NCBI GenBank assembly: GCA_016792585.1
Contig: JAEULB010000194.1
Coordinates: 1-34,502 of the forward strand
DNA from: Rhodospirillaceae bacterium
GTDB lineage: Bacteria; Pseudomonadota; Alphaproteobacteria; SHVZ01
Reading direction: 5' to 3'
DNA: 34,502 nucleotides
A program made the translations under genes and the position numbers. The notes beneath the pieces are model-generated. The model did not search any database, was not told the DNA's origin, and was given only the letters and a program-made list of their open reading frames with translations. Shown one piece after another: positions 7,729 to 15,018 of this stretch (positions are counted from its first letter, which is position 1; every line of letters starts with the position of its first letter).

Positions 7729-9272
7729 CTCGCCTTCAGCCGGATCACGTTCCACGAGGCCGGCTTCAGCTTCGCCTTGATCGAGCCGCGCTTGACCTCC
7801 ACTCCGGAGAGCGGCGAAGGCTTGACCCGGGTGGGCGCGGTCTTCGTGTTCACGGCCTTCAGGTCCCGGTCCCTGAGCTCGATCGCCTGATCGACCTCGA
7901 GCTTCGAGAAGCCGCCGGCATCGACCTCGAGCGGCATCTCCTCGCCGAGGCTTCGGTTGAGCGCGAACAAGGTCAGCATTCCCGACTTCGCGTCGTGAAC
8001 CGCCGAGAGCTTTAGGTAGGATGCCTCCGGGATCGGGAAGTAGAGGTCCTGGGCTCCGCTCGGATCGAAGTAGTTGGCCTTGTAGGTCGGTGAGTCGACT
8101 TGCGCCCGGAGCACACGGCCATGGCCGAAATTGGTGAAGTGCTGGAACGGATAGAAGATCGTCTGCTTCCAGGCGGGGCCGCCCGTCTCGGTCATGATCG
8201 GCGCGATCGCGTTGACGAGCTGGGCCAGGCACGCGGTCCGGACCCGGTCGGCATGGTTCAGCAGCGAGATGCAGGCGCCGCCGAAGGCGAGCGCATCCTC
8301 GACGTTGTAGACCTCTTCCAGGATCTCGGGCGCCACCGGCCAGCCCGACTTGACCCGCTCGTTGCGGTTCCGGCGCGTGCGGTACCAGACGTTCCATTCG
8401 TCGAAGCTCAGCATGATGCGCTTGGACGAGCGGCGCTTGGCCGCGACCGCATCGGCGATCGCGACCACCTCGTCGATGAAGCTGTCCATCAGGTCGGGGC
8501 TGGCGAGGAACGCCTCGGTGTCGCCGGCATAGTTGTTGAGATAGGTGTGGAGCGAGATGAACTCGACATGATCGAAGGTGTGCTCCAGCACCGTGTCTTC
8601 CCAGGCGCCGAAGGTCGCCATCTTGCGGCCCGAGGAGCCGCAGGCGGCGAGCTCGATCGTGGGATCGATCCAGCGCATCATCTTGGCCGCCTCGACCGCG
8701 ACCCGTCCGTATTCGGTCGCGGTCTTGGCTTCCATCTGCCAGGGCCCGTCCATCTCGTTGCCGAGGCACCAGAACTTGATGTCGTGGGGCTTCGCCCAGC
8801 CATGCGCCTTGCGCAGGTCGGACCACGCGGTCCCGCCCGGATGGTTGCAGTACTCGACCAGGTTGCGGGCCGCGTCGGCGCCGCGGGTGCCGAGGTTGAC
8901 CGCCAGCATCGGCTCGATCTTCGCCGCCTTGCACCAGTCGACGAACTCGTTGGTGCCGAACTCGTTGGTCTCGGTCGACATCCAGGCGAGGTCGAGTCGG
9001 CGCGGCCGCTTCTTGACCGGCCCGACGCCGTCTTCCCAGTTGTAGCCGGAGACGAAGTTTCCGCCGGGATACCGGAGGATCGTCGGCGCCAGCTCGCGCA
9101 CCAGCGCCAGCACGTCCTTCCTGAAGCCCTGCTTGTCGGCCTTGGGATGGCCCGGCTCGAACATGCCGCCGTACACGCAGCGGCCGAGATGCTCGACGAA
9201 GGCGCCGAACAGGCGGGGATCGGTCTCGCCGATCGCGAAGTCGCGGTGAAGACGCACATCGACCTTACGCAT
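7725..9272 (-). CDS. abfA: GH51 alpha-L-arabinofuranosidase, intracellular
   Basis: Retaining glycosidase releasing terminal L-arabinofuranose from arabino-oligosaccharides, 515 residues, typical for bacterial GH51. Landmarks are FVEHLGRCVYGG at 25-36, RYPGGNF at 67-73, acid/base Glu173 in GNEMDGPWQ and nucleophile Glu292 in FDEWNVWY. A C-terminal beta-sandwich follows. There is no signal peptide, so it acts in the cytoplasm on imported oligosaccharides. The ATG at 9272 has a GGAGG site and overlaps the upstream ATPase gene by 8 bases, so it is the last gene of the importer operon. Its TAG stop overlaps the stop of the MttB-like gene in a shared CTAG. Confidence 0.95.
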   Translation of the reverse strand: MRKVDVRLHRDFAIGETDPRLFGAFVEHLGRCVYGGMFEPGHPKADKQGFRKDVLALVRELAPTILRYPGGNFVSGYNWEDGVGPVKKRPRRLDLAWMSTETNEFGTNEFVDWCKAAKIEPMLAVNLGTRGADAARNLVEYCNHPGGTAWSDLRKAHGWAKPHDIKFWCLGNEMDGPWQMEAKTATEYGRVAVEAAKMMRWIDPTIELAACGSSGRKMATFGAWEDTVLEHTFDHVEFISLHTYLNNYAGDTEAFLASPDLMDSFIDEVVAIADAVAAKRRSSKRIMLSFDEWNVWYRTRRNRNERVKSGWPVAPEILEEVYNVEDALAFGGACISLLNHADRVRTACLAQLVNAIAPIMTETGGPAWKQTIFYPFQHFTNFGHGRVLRAQVDSPTYKANYFDPSGAQDLYFPIPEASYLKLSAVHDAKSGMLTLFALNRSLGEEMPLEVDAGGFSKLEVDQAIELRDRDLKAVNTKTAPTRVKPSPLSGVEVKRGSIKAKLKPASWNVIRLKAS

Positions 9273-10095
9273 GCGAGGTTACCTCCGTCTTTTCGTTAGT
9301 CCCGTCGGGCGACAACACCGCCGCCTTCAACGCGATCGAATAGGGATGCTGCGGGCGGTCGAGCACCGTCCGCGCATCGCCGCTCTCCACCACCTGCCCC
9401 TTCCGCATGATGATGATGCGGTCGGAGATGTAGTAGGCGGTGGCGAGGTCGTGGGTGATGTAGATGATCGACATGCCCATCTCGTCGCGAAGGCGCCGGA
9501 GCAGGTTGACCACCGAGATCCGGAGCGAGGCATCGATCATCGACACCGGCTCGTCGGCGACGATCAGCGCCGGCGACGGGATCAACGCACGCGCGATCGC
9601 GACGCGCTGAAGCTGGCCGCCGGAAAGCTCGTGCGGGAAGCGGCCCCGGATCTCGGCCAGCGACAGGCCGACGTTGCGAAGCGCCGTGTCGGCCGCGCCC
9701 TCGACCTCGCCCTCGGGCAGGCCGGCGACGCGGCGCGCGGTCATGAACAGGTAGCGGTCGACGCGCTTCAGCGGGTTGAACGCCTCGAACGGGTTCTGGA
9801 AGATCGGCTGGACCGCACGCATGAACTTGAGCCGCGCCTCGGCACCACGGATGGTGGAGAGGTCGGTGCCGCGGAAGCGGATCGCGCCTTCGGTCGGCGC
9901 CACCATGTTCAGGATCATGCGGGCCAGCGTGGTCTTGCCGCTGCCGGACTCGCCGATGATCGTGAAGATTTCGGGCCGGGCCGTCTCCATGGCGAAGCTG
10001 ACGCTGTCGACGGCACGCACCCGGTGACGCGAGAACAGTCCACCCATCGCATAGGTGCGGCCCACCTCGGCGACCTCGATCAGCGTGGCGCTCAT
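9265..10095 (-). CDS. Oligosaccharide/oligopeptide-type ABC importer ATPase (DppF position)
   Basis: Second ATPase of the arabinoside-associated importer, 276 residues. Walker A GESGSGKT is at 48-55, signature LSGGQ at 157-161, Walker B LIVADEP at 177-183, and the switch histidine is His215 in YITHDL. The D-loop reads SMIDA rather than the common SALD. The protein is shorter than DppD-type ATPases and lacks the C-terminal Cys-rich oligopeptide extension, which is normal for some DppF-position subunits. The start overlaps the upstream ATPase gene in ATGA, and the end overlaps abfA by 8 bases. Context suggests sugar rather than peptide import. Confidence 0.94.
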   Translation of the reverse strand: MSATLIEVAEVGRTYAMGGLFSRHRVRAVDSVSFAMETARPEIFTIIGESGSGKTTLARMILNMVAPTEGAIRFRGTDLSTIRGAEARLKFMRAVQPIFQNPFEAFNPLKRVDRYLFMTARRVAGLPEGEVEGAADTALRNVGLSLAEIRGRFPHELSGGQLQRVAIARALIPSPALIVADEPVSMIDASLRISVVNLLRRLRDEMGMSIIYITHDLATAYYISDRIIIMRKGQVVESGDARTVLDRPQHPYSIALKAAVLSPDGTNEKTEVTSHA

Positions 10096-11087
10096 GGCCG
10101 GCTCTCCGGCGCGGCAACGAAGCAGGCGACGCGGCGGCCGGGTGCGACCGTCACCATCGGCGGGACGTTGCCACGGCAGACATCCATCGCCACGGGGCAG
10201 CGCGGATGGAAACGGCAGCCGGACGGCGGATCGGCCAGGCTCGGCGGCGCACCTTCCAGCCCCTTCTTCGGCTCGGCATCTCCGATCCTGGGCAGGCTCG
10301 AGACCAGATGCTGGGTATAGGGATGCAGCGGCTGGCGAAAGACCTCGGAGGTCGGTCCCTCCTCCACCAGGCGCCCCGCATACATGATGCCGAGCCGATG
10401 GCAGAGATTGGCGTGAACCGCGAGGTCGTGGGTGACGAAGATCAGCGAGGAACCGATCTCGCGCTGGACGTCGCGGATCATCGCCAGCACGCCCTTCTGG
10501 ACGATCACGTCGAGCGCCGTCGTCGGCTCGTCGGCGATGATGAACTCCGGCCGGCAGACGGTGGCGAGCGCGATCGCGACCCGCTGGCGCATGCCGCCGG
10601 AGAGCTGGTGCGGATAGGCGTCCAGCACCTCGGGCTCGAGGTGCAGGCGCTTCAGATGGTCGACGACGACGCGGGTGAACTCCGCCGTCGACCGGCCGAT
10701 GTGGCGGAAGGCGAAGTCGACGAAGCTGTTCCGGACCCGGCGGACCGGGTTCAGCACGTTCATCGAGCCCTGCATGATGTAGGAGAGATGCCGCCAGCGG
10801 ATGCCGTCGATCTCCCGCTCGCCGGCCCGGTAGACGTCGACCGCGCGGCCGCCGAAATTGAAGACGACCGATCCGGCAAGCACCTTGAGCGGCGGCCGGA
10901 TCGCGGCGGCGATGGTCTTGATCAGGGTCGACTTGCCGCAGCTCGACTCGCCGGCGATCCCGTAGATCTCGTTGACGCCGACCTGAAAGTCGATGTCGTC
11001 GACCGCCTTGACCTCGCGCTCGACGCCGAAATGCGAGGTGCGATAGTAGGCGCGAAGACCGGTGACGGAGAGCGCCGGTGCCGTCAT
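10092..11087 (-). CDS. Oligosaccharide/oligopeptide-type ABC importer ATPase (DppD position)
   Basis: First ATPase of the importer, 331 residues. Walker A is GESSCGKS at 46-53, with Ser where most relatives have Gly. The Q-loop is YIMQGSMNVLNP around Gln106 instead of the usual IFQEP. The signature is LSGGM at 162-166, Walker B is FIIADEP at 182-188, and THDL follows. The C-terminal extension carries the CRFHPRCPVAMDVC cysteine pattern of Opp/Dpp ATPases. From memory, a QGxMNxLNP Q-loop recurs in family members tied to oligosaccharide import, in keeping with the GH51 gene in the operon. The ATG at 11087 overlaps the permease TGA by one base. An upstream open stretch is a shadow of the permease gene. 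Confidence 0.94.
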   Translation of the reverse strand: MTAPALSVTGLRAYYRTSHFGVEREVKAVDDIDFQVGVNEIYGIAGESSCGKSTLIKTIAAAIRPPLKVLAGSVVFNFGGRAVDVYRAGEREIDGIRWRHLSYIMQGSMNVLNPVRRVRNSFVDFAFRHIGRSTAEFTRVVVDHLKRLHLEPEVLDAYPHQLSGGMRQRVAIALATVCRPEFIIADEPTTALDVIVQKGVLAMIRDVQREIGSSLIFVTHDLAVHANLCHRLGIMYAGRLVEEGPTSEVFRQPLHPYTQHLVSSLPRIGDAEPKKGLEGAPPSLADPPSGCRFHPRCPVAMDVCRGNVPPMVTVAPGRRVACFVAAPESRP

Positions 11088-11941
11088 CAGCCGATCCGGC
11101 TGAGCCGGCTCCTCGGATCGATGAACTCGTTCATCGACACGGCCAGCAGGAACAGGCCGATGAAGGTCACGATCACCAGCCCGATCGGGAAGGCGATCCA
11201 CCACCAGATGCCGGCGACCATCGCCGTGTGCTGGTTCGCCCAGTAGACCAGCACGCCGATCGTCGGCGTGTTGATGTCGGTGAAGCCCAGCACGGAGAGC
11301 GTCACTTCGAGTCCGATCGACCAGTTGATGTTGTTCATCGTGGTCGAAAACACGATCGGCAACACGTAGGGCAGATGATCCTGGACCAGGATCTGGCGCA
11401 TCTTCATGCCGGAGAAGATGCTGGTCTCGGTGAACTCGCGCGTCCGCAGCCCCATGGCGACCGAACGGATCAGGCGCGCATCGTAGGCCCAGCCCAGGCA
11501 GGCCATGACCAGGGCCAGCAGGATCCACGACATCTTGTCGCGCATCACGAAGTAGAACAGCACCAGGATCGGGAACAGCGGCAGCACGATGAAGGTGTCG
11601 TTGATCGACATCAGGACGCGATCGACGATGCCACCGGCGTAGCCCGCGACCAGGCCGATCACCAGCGACAGCACGCGGCTGATTGCCGCGACCGTAAAGC
11701 CGAACAGCAGCGTGTTGCGGATCGCGAAGGTCAGGAGCCAGAAGAGATCCTGGCCGCGCGAGGTCGTTCCCAGCCAATGCGCCCAAGACGGCGGCAGGTC
11801 CGGCGGTACGACGAAAGAGTCGTTCGGCGGGTATGGCGAGACGAACGACAGGCTGGCGATCAACACGACGAATCCCAGCAGGATCACGCCCGCGGCGAAC
11901 TCGCGGTTGAAGCGGAAGAGATCGCGAAGAACCTTGCCCAT
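11087..11941 (-). CDS. ABC importer permease, DppC type
   Basis: Second membrane subunit of the arabinoside-associated importer, 284 residues. A first helix lies at about 17-35. HWLGTTSRGQDLFW at 55-68 corresponds to the conserved HxLGTDxxGRDxxS segment of DppC/OppC, with TSRGQ in place of TDxxGR. Several hydrophobic helices follow. The TSRGQD variant is also found, as I recall, in relatives linked to sugar uptake. The ATG at 11941 follows the DppB-type stop after 3 bases, and the TGA overlaps the ATPase ATG by one base, so the genes are tightly coupled. Family firm, substrate inferred. Confidence 0.94.
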   Translation of the reverse strand: MGKVLRDLFRFNREFAAGVILLGFVVLIASLSFVSPYPPNDSFVVPPDLPPSWAHWLGTTSRGQDLFWLLTFAIRNTLLFGFTVAAISRVLSLVIGLVAGYAGGIVDRVLMSINDTFIVLPLFPILVLFYFVMRDKMSWILLALVMACLGWAYDARLIRSVAMGLRTREFTETSIFSGMKMRQILVQDHLPYVLPIVFSTTMNNINWSIGLEVTLSVLGFTDINTPTIGVLVYWANQHTAMVAGIWWWIAFPIGLVIVTFIGLFLLAVSMNEFIDPRSRLSRIG

Positions 11942-11944
11942 CGC

Positions 11945-12949
11945 CTAGCGGGCCTTCACGCGCGGATCGAGGAGAGGATAGAGAAGGTCGATCAGCAGCA
12001 CCGCGAAAGACACGGCGACGATCGACACCGTGGCGATGCCGAGGACCAGGCTGTAGTCGCCGACATGGACGGCGGAGACCAGCAGCGTGCCGATGCCGGG
12101 ATATCCGAAGACCTGCTCGGTGATGATGGCGCCGGTGAAGATCGCGCCGAGCGACATCGCAAGCCCGGTCACCTGCGGCACCAGCGCATTCCGCATCACG
12201 TAGGATCCGAGGATCCGCTGCGGACGGACGCCGCCGAGCTCGGCATAGACGACGTAGTCCTCGGTCACGACGTTGGAGACCAGAGCCCGCATGCCCATGA
12301 ACCAGCCGCCGAGGCCGGCCAGGACCAGCGAGGTGATCGGCAGGATCGAGTGGATCGCGAGGTTGCCGATGAAGGCGAGGTTGAATCCCCGCTGCATATT
12401 CATCGTGTGCCCGCCGGTGATCGGCAGCACCGGCCAGAGATAGCCGAACACGATCAGCAGCACGAAGGCGATGATGTAGTAGGGGATCGGGTGCAGCGCC
12501 ATCGCCAGGATGCCGGCGAAGCGCAGCGTCCGGCTCCTTAGGTAGTAGCCGGCAAGGCCGCCGAGCAGGTTGCCGATGACCCAGGTCAGCAGCGTGGAGA
12601 CCGTGAGCAGGCCGACGGTCCAGGGCAGCGCCCGCAGGATAAGCGTCGATACGGGTGCCGGGAACGCCGACAGCGACGGGCCGAAATCGCCGACCGAGAC
12701 CCGCCGCCAGAAGGTCGCGTATTGCTCCCAGAGGCTGCCCTCCAGGCCATAGAGCTCCTTCAGCGACTGGCGCATCATCGCGATCGCTTCGGGGCTGGTG
12801 GCTCCGAACTGCGTCGCCGCCGCGATCGTCTGCTCGACCGGATCGATCGGCGTCGCATGCGTGACGACGAAGGCGATGTTGATGCCGATGAAGACGACCA
12901 GCAGGAACTGGCCGAGGCGACCGATCAGGTAGGCGGGATAGCCGCGCAT
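11945..12949 (-). CDS. ABC importer permease, DppB type
   Basis: First membrane subunit of the importer, 334 residues. An N-terminal helix lies at about 11-30. HATPIDPVE follows at 31-39, the counterpart of the LxPGDP loop of peptide permeases. FGYPGIGTLL near the C-terminus is the standard DppB signature, and the protein ends in LLYPLLDPRVKAR. The start ATG at 12949 is preceded by only a weak ribosome site, and a 10-bp stem-loop lies in the 66-bp gap separating it from the binding-protein gene. Translation may therefore be lower than that of the binding protein. Confidence 0.94.
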   Translation of the reverse strand: MRGYPAYLIGRLGQFLLVVFIGINIAFVVTHATPIDPVEQTIAAATQFGATSPEAIAMMRQSLKELYGLEGSLWEQYATFWRRVSVGDFGPSLSAFPAPVSTLILRALPWTVGLLTVSTLLTWVIGNLLGGLAGYYLRSRTLRFAGILAMALHPIPYYIIAFVLLIVFGYLWPVLPITGGHTMNMQRGFNLAFIGNLAIHSILPITSLVLAGLGGWFMGMRALVSNVVTEDYVVYAELGGVRPQRILGSYVMRNALVPQVTGLAMSLGAIFTGAIITEQVFGYPGIGTLLVSAVHVGDYSLVLGIATVSIVAVSFAVLLIDLLYPLLDPRVKAR

Positions 12950-12966
12950 GAGATCTCTAGATGAAG

Positions 12967-12996
12967 AGGGGCCGGCGCGATCTGTGGCCGGCCCCT
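12967..12996 (-). promoter_or_regulatory. Intercistronic stem-loop after the binding-protein gene
   Basis: Perfect 10-bp inverted repeat AGGGGCCGGC / GCCGGCCCCT with a 10-base loop, between the binding-protein stop (13016) and the DppB-type start (12949). It is very GC-rich and has no U-tract on the minus strand, so partial termination or 3'-end stabilisation of the binding-protein message is more likely than full termination. Confidence 0.65.
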
Positions 12997-13015
12997 GCTC
13001 CTTCGTGCGCTCTTG

Positions 13016-14908
13016 TCAGTTCTTCGGCCTGAGCTTCACCATCATGTACTTGGTGTTGCCCCAGTTCGGCACCGGGTCGGTGTAGGGCGCCGTCTCGGCG
13101 TTCGGATACCCGGTCCAGTAGGTCTCGTCCATGACGGTGAAGACGTTGTAGGCCATCAAGGGGATGGTCGGCATCTCGCGCGCCACCAGCTTGATGTACT
13201 CCTTGCCGAGCTCGATGCCCTTCGGATCGTCGAAGCCGATCTGGCGGATCTGCTCGATGATCTTGTCGAGTTCAGGATGCGACCAGCGGCTCCAGTTGCG
13301 CGGCGGCTGGGGCTTGCCAGGCTCGGCAATGAACTGCGAATGCCAGCTATCGAGGAAGAACGACAGGTCGGGGTGACCACCCCAGGTCTCGACGGCCCAG
13401 CTGATGATCGCCTCGTAGTCGCCGGAGTTGCGGCGGTCGAGCAGGCTTCCCTGAGCCACGACCGTGGTGGCGTCGATGCCGAACTGGCGCCACTGCTGGG
13501 CGATCATGCTGCCGGCACGTGTCATCACCGGGCGAAGGTCGCCCTCGACGGTGATGCGGATCGTGAACCGCTTGCCGTCGGGGGTGAACCACTCGTTGCC
13601 GCGCTTGGTGAAGCCAGCACGCTCGAGCAGCTCGGTCGCCGCCTGCGGATCCGGCTTCCACCAGCCGCGGCCGAAGGCCTTGGCGATGTCCTTGGGGTCG
13701 CTCGGGATCTGGTCGCCCATCGACGGACGCAGCATGTCGGCGATCTGCTTGCCCACCGTCGGGTCGTAAGGCTTGATCTTGCGCTTGCCGGTGTCGACCT
13801 CGAAGTCCTTGAGCCAGGTCTCCATCGGCTCGTGATAGTACTCAGGATAGCGCCCGGTCGGCGGAACGCCGATCGCAGAGATCGTCGCCGCCCCTCGGTA
13901 CGAGGCCATCGACACCGCCTTCATGTCGATCAAGAGCGCCAGCGCCCAGCGCATGTCGCGGCTTTTGAACAGCGGGTTCTGATGGTTGAAGATGACCATC
14001 GGCAGCGTAGGGTCCGGATGGGCATAGGGGAAGCCCTTGAACCAGCCGCGCGAGGTCTTCGACTGCTTCGCCAGCGTGAACATGCCTTCCGGCGAGGTGT
14101 CGTGGATGATGTCGAGCTCGTGGTTGAGCTGGGCGATCACGCGCTTGTCCGGCGGGCCGGGATCGATATAGGCGACATACTTGGGCCCGGGTTCGCCGAA
14201 GCGCGCGACCGTGGTCTTCTGCCAGTCGTCGCGCTTGCGCCAGATGAACCACTTGCCGTCGGTGTCGTAGCTGTTGAGGACATAGGGTCCGAGCGTGACC
14301 GGCGGATCGAAGGGGAACTTGATCAGGTCGCCGGCCTTCTCGAACACGTGCTTCGGCATCATCCACATCGCGTTCCAGCGCACGGTGAACAGCGCGTGGA
14401 AGCGCGAGTTCGGCTTCTTCAGCTTGAAGACGACGGTGCTTGAGTCGGGCGCCGAGATGCTGGCGACGTTGACCTGGACCGCGGCGCTCCAGCGGAGCCC
14501 GTTGGTCTTCATATGGGTCTCGATCGTGTAGACGACGTCGGCGGCCGAGAACTCGACGCCGTCGCTCCAGTGGATGCCCTTCCGGAGCTTCACCGTCATC
14601 TCGGTGAAGTCGGAGTTGTAGATCGGCTTCTCGGATGCGAGCGAGTTGTCCCAGACGCCATCGACGCCGCTGTTCGGGTCGATGTACCAGAACGTGTCCA
14701 TCCCGAGCTGATGGAGTCCGTTCGACTGGCTGCCGGCATTGACCGCCCAGATGTTGAACCATCCGGCGTTCTTCACCGTCCCTTCCGGGTTCTCGACGAT
14801 CAGGACGTCTTTGCGCGGCAGGTCGGAGATCTGTTGCCGCTGGGCGTTGGCTGGCGTGGTCAACGTCCACGCAATCGCGACGAGCGCAAGGCTCCGCAGA
14901 ATACGCAT
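13016..14908 (-). CDS. Extracellular solute-binding protein family 5, likely arabino-oligosaccharide-binding
   Basis: Periplasmic binding protein of the importer, 630 residues, at the long end of family 5. A Sec signal peptide covers about 1-22 (ANA-QR cleavage). Family features include LRKGIHWSDGVEFSAADVVYT near 120 and a closing segment DPVPNWGNTKYMMVKLRP. That ending, and the size, resemble Thermotoga-type binding proteins known to carry oligosaccharides rather than peptides. I chose the ATG at 14908 because GGGAGGAAACC sits just before it; an in-frame ATG at 14923 would place the ribosome site inside the gene. It heads the operon that ends in the GH51 enzyme. Ligand is an inference from that partner. 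Confidence 0.92.
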   Translation of the reverse strand: MRILRSLALVAIAWTLTTPANAQRQQISDLPRKDVLIVENPEGTVKNAGWFNIWAVNAGSQSNGLHQLGMDTFWYIDPNSGVDGVWDNSLASEKPIYNSDFTEMTVKLRKGIHWSDGVEFSAADVVYTIETHMKTNGLRWSAAVQVNVASISAPDSSTVVFKLKKPNSRFHALFTVRWNAMWMMPKHVFEKAGDLIKFPFDPPVTLGPYVLNSYDTDGKWFIWRKRDDWQKTTVARFGEPGPKYVAYIDPGPPDKRVIAQLNHELDIIHDTSPEGMFTLAKQSKTSRGWFKGFPYAHPDPTLPMVIFNHQNPLFKSRDMRWALALLIDMKAVSMASYRGAATISAIGVPPTGRYPEYYHEPMETWLKDFEVDTGKRKIKPYDPTVGKQIADMLRPSMGDQIPSDPKDIAKAFGRGWWKPDPQAATELLERAGFTKRGNEWFTPDGKRFTIRITVEGDLRPVMTRAGSMIAQQWRQFGIDATTVVAQGSLLDRRNSGDYEAIISWAVETWGGHPDLSFFLDSWHSQFIAEPGKPQPPRNWSRWSHPELDKIIEQIRQIGFDDPKGIELGKEYIKLVAREMPTIPLMAYNVFTVMDETYWTGYPNAETAPYTDPVPNWGNTKYMMVKLRPKN

Positions 14909-14958
14909 GGTTTCCTCCCACATAGGCGCCGTTCATCGGACGCGTTCTCTTGAGTGGG

Positions 14959-14987
14959 AGGCTAGCGAGGCGTCCTGGTGGGGTCAA
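14959..14987 (-). promoter_or_regulatory. Candidate promoter of the arabinoside importer operon
   Basis: On the minus strand TTGACC (14982-14987) is followed after 17 bases by TAGCCT (14959-14964), about 50 bases upstream of the binding-protein ATG. The palindromic site at 14992-15018 lies just upstream of the -35, so a bound regulator could contact or block polymerase. The -10 is weak. Confidence 0.4.
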
Positions 14988-14991
14988 ACAA

Positions 14992-15018
14992 ATCTGATAT
15001 GTATCATGATATCTGATT
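14992..15018 (-). promoter_or_regulatory. Palindromic operator candidate for the adjacent ArsR-type regulator
   Basis: An AT-rich island in GC-rich surroundings. It holds a perfect 10-bp palindrome TATCATGATA (15002-15011), an overlapping TGATA-TG-TATCA inverted repeat (14995-15006), and flanking direct repeats ATCTGAT at 14992-14998 and 15011-15017. The regulator's own TGA stop (15004-15006) lies inside it. The position just upstream of the importer promoter makes it the best candidate binding site. A related half-site TATCAGA occurs at 16023-16029, upstream of the regulator gene. Confidence 0.55.

Noticed and set aside
5083..8934. A 1283-codon open frame on the minus strand
   Set aside because: It lies opposite the Ldh_2 and MttB-like genes and in another frame of the GH51 gene; composition is low-complexity Arg/Gly/Asp and no family is recognisable.
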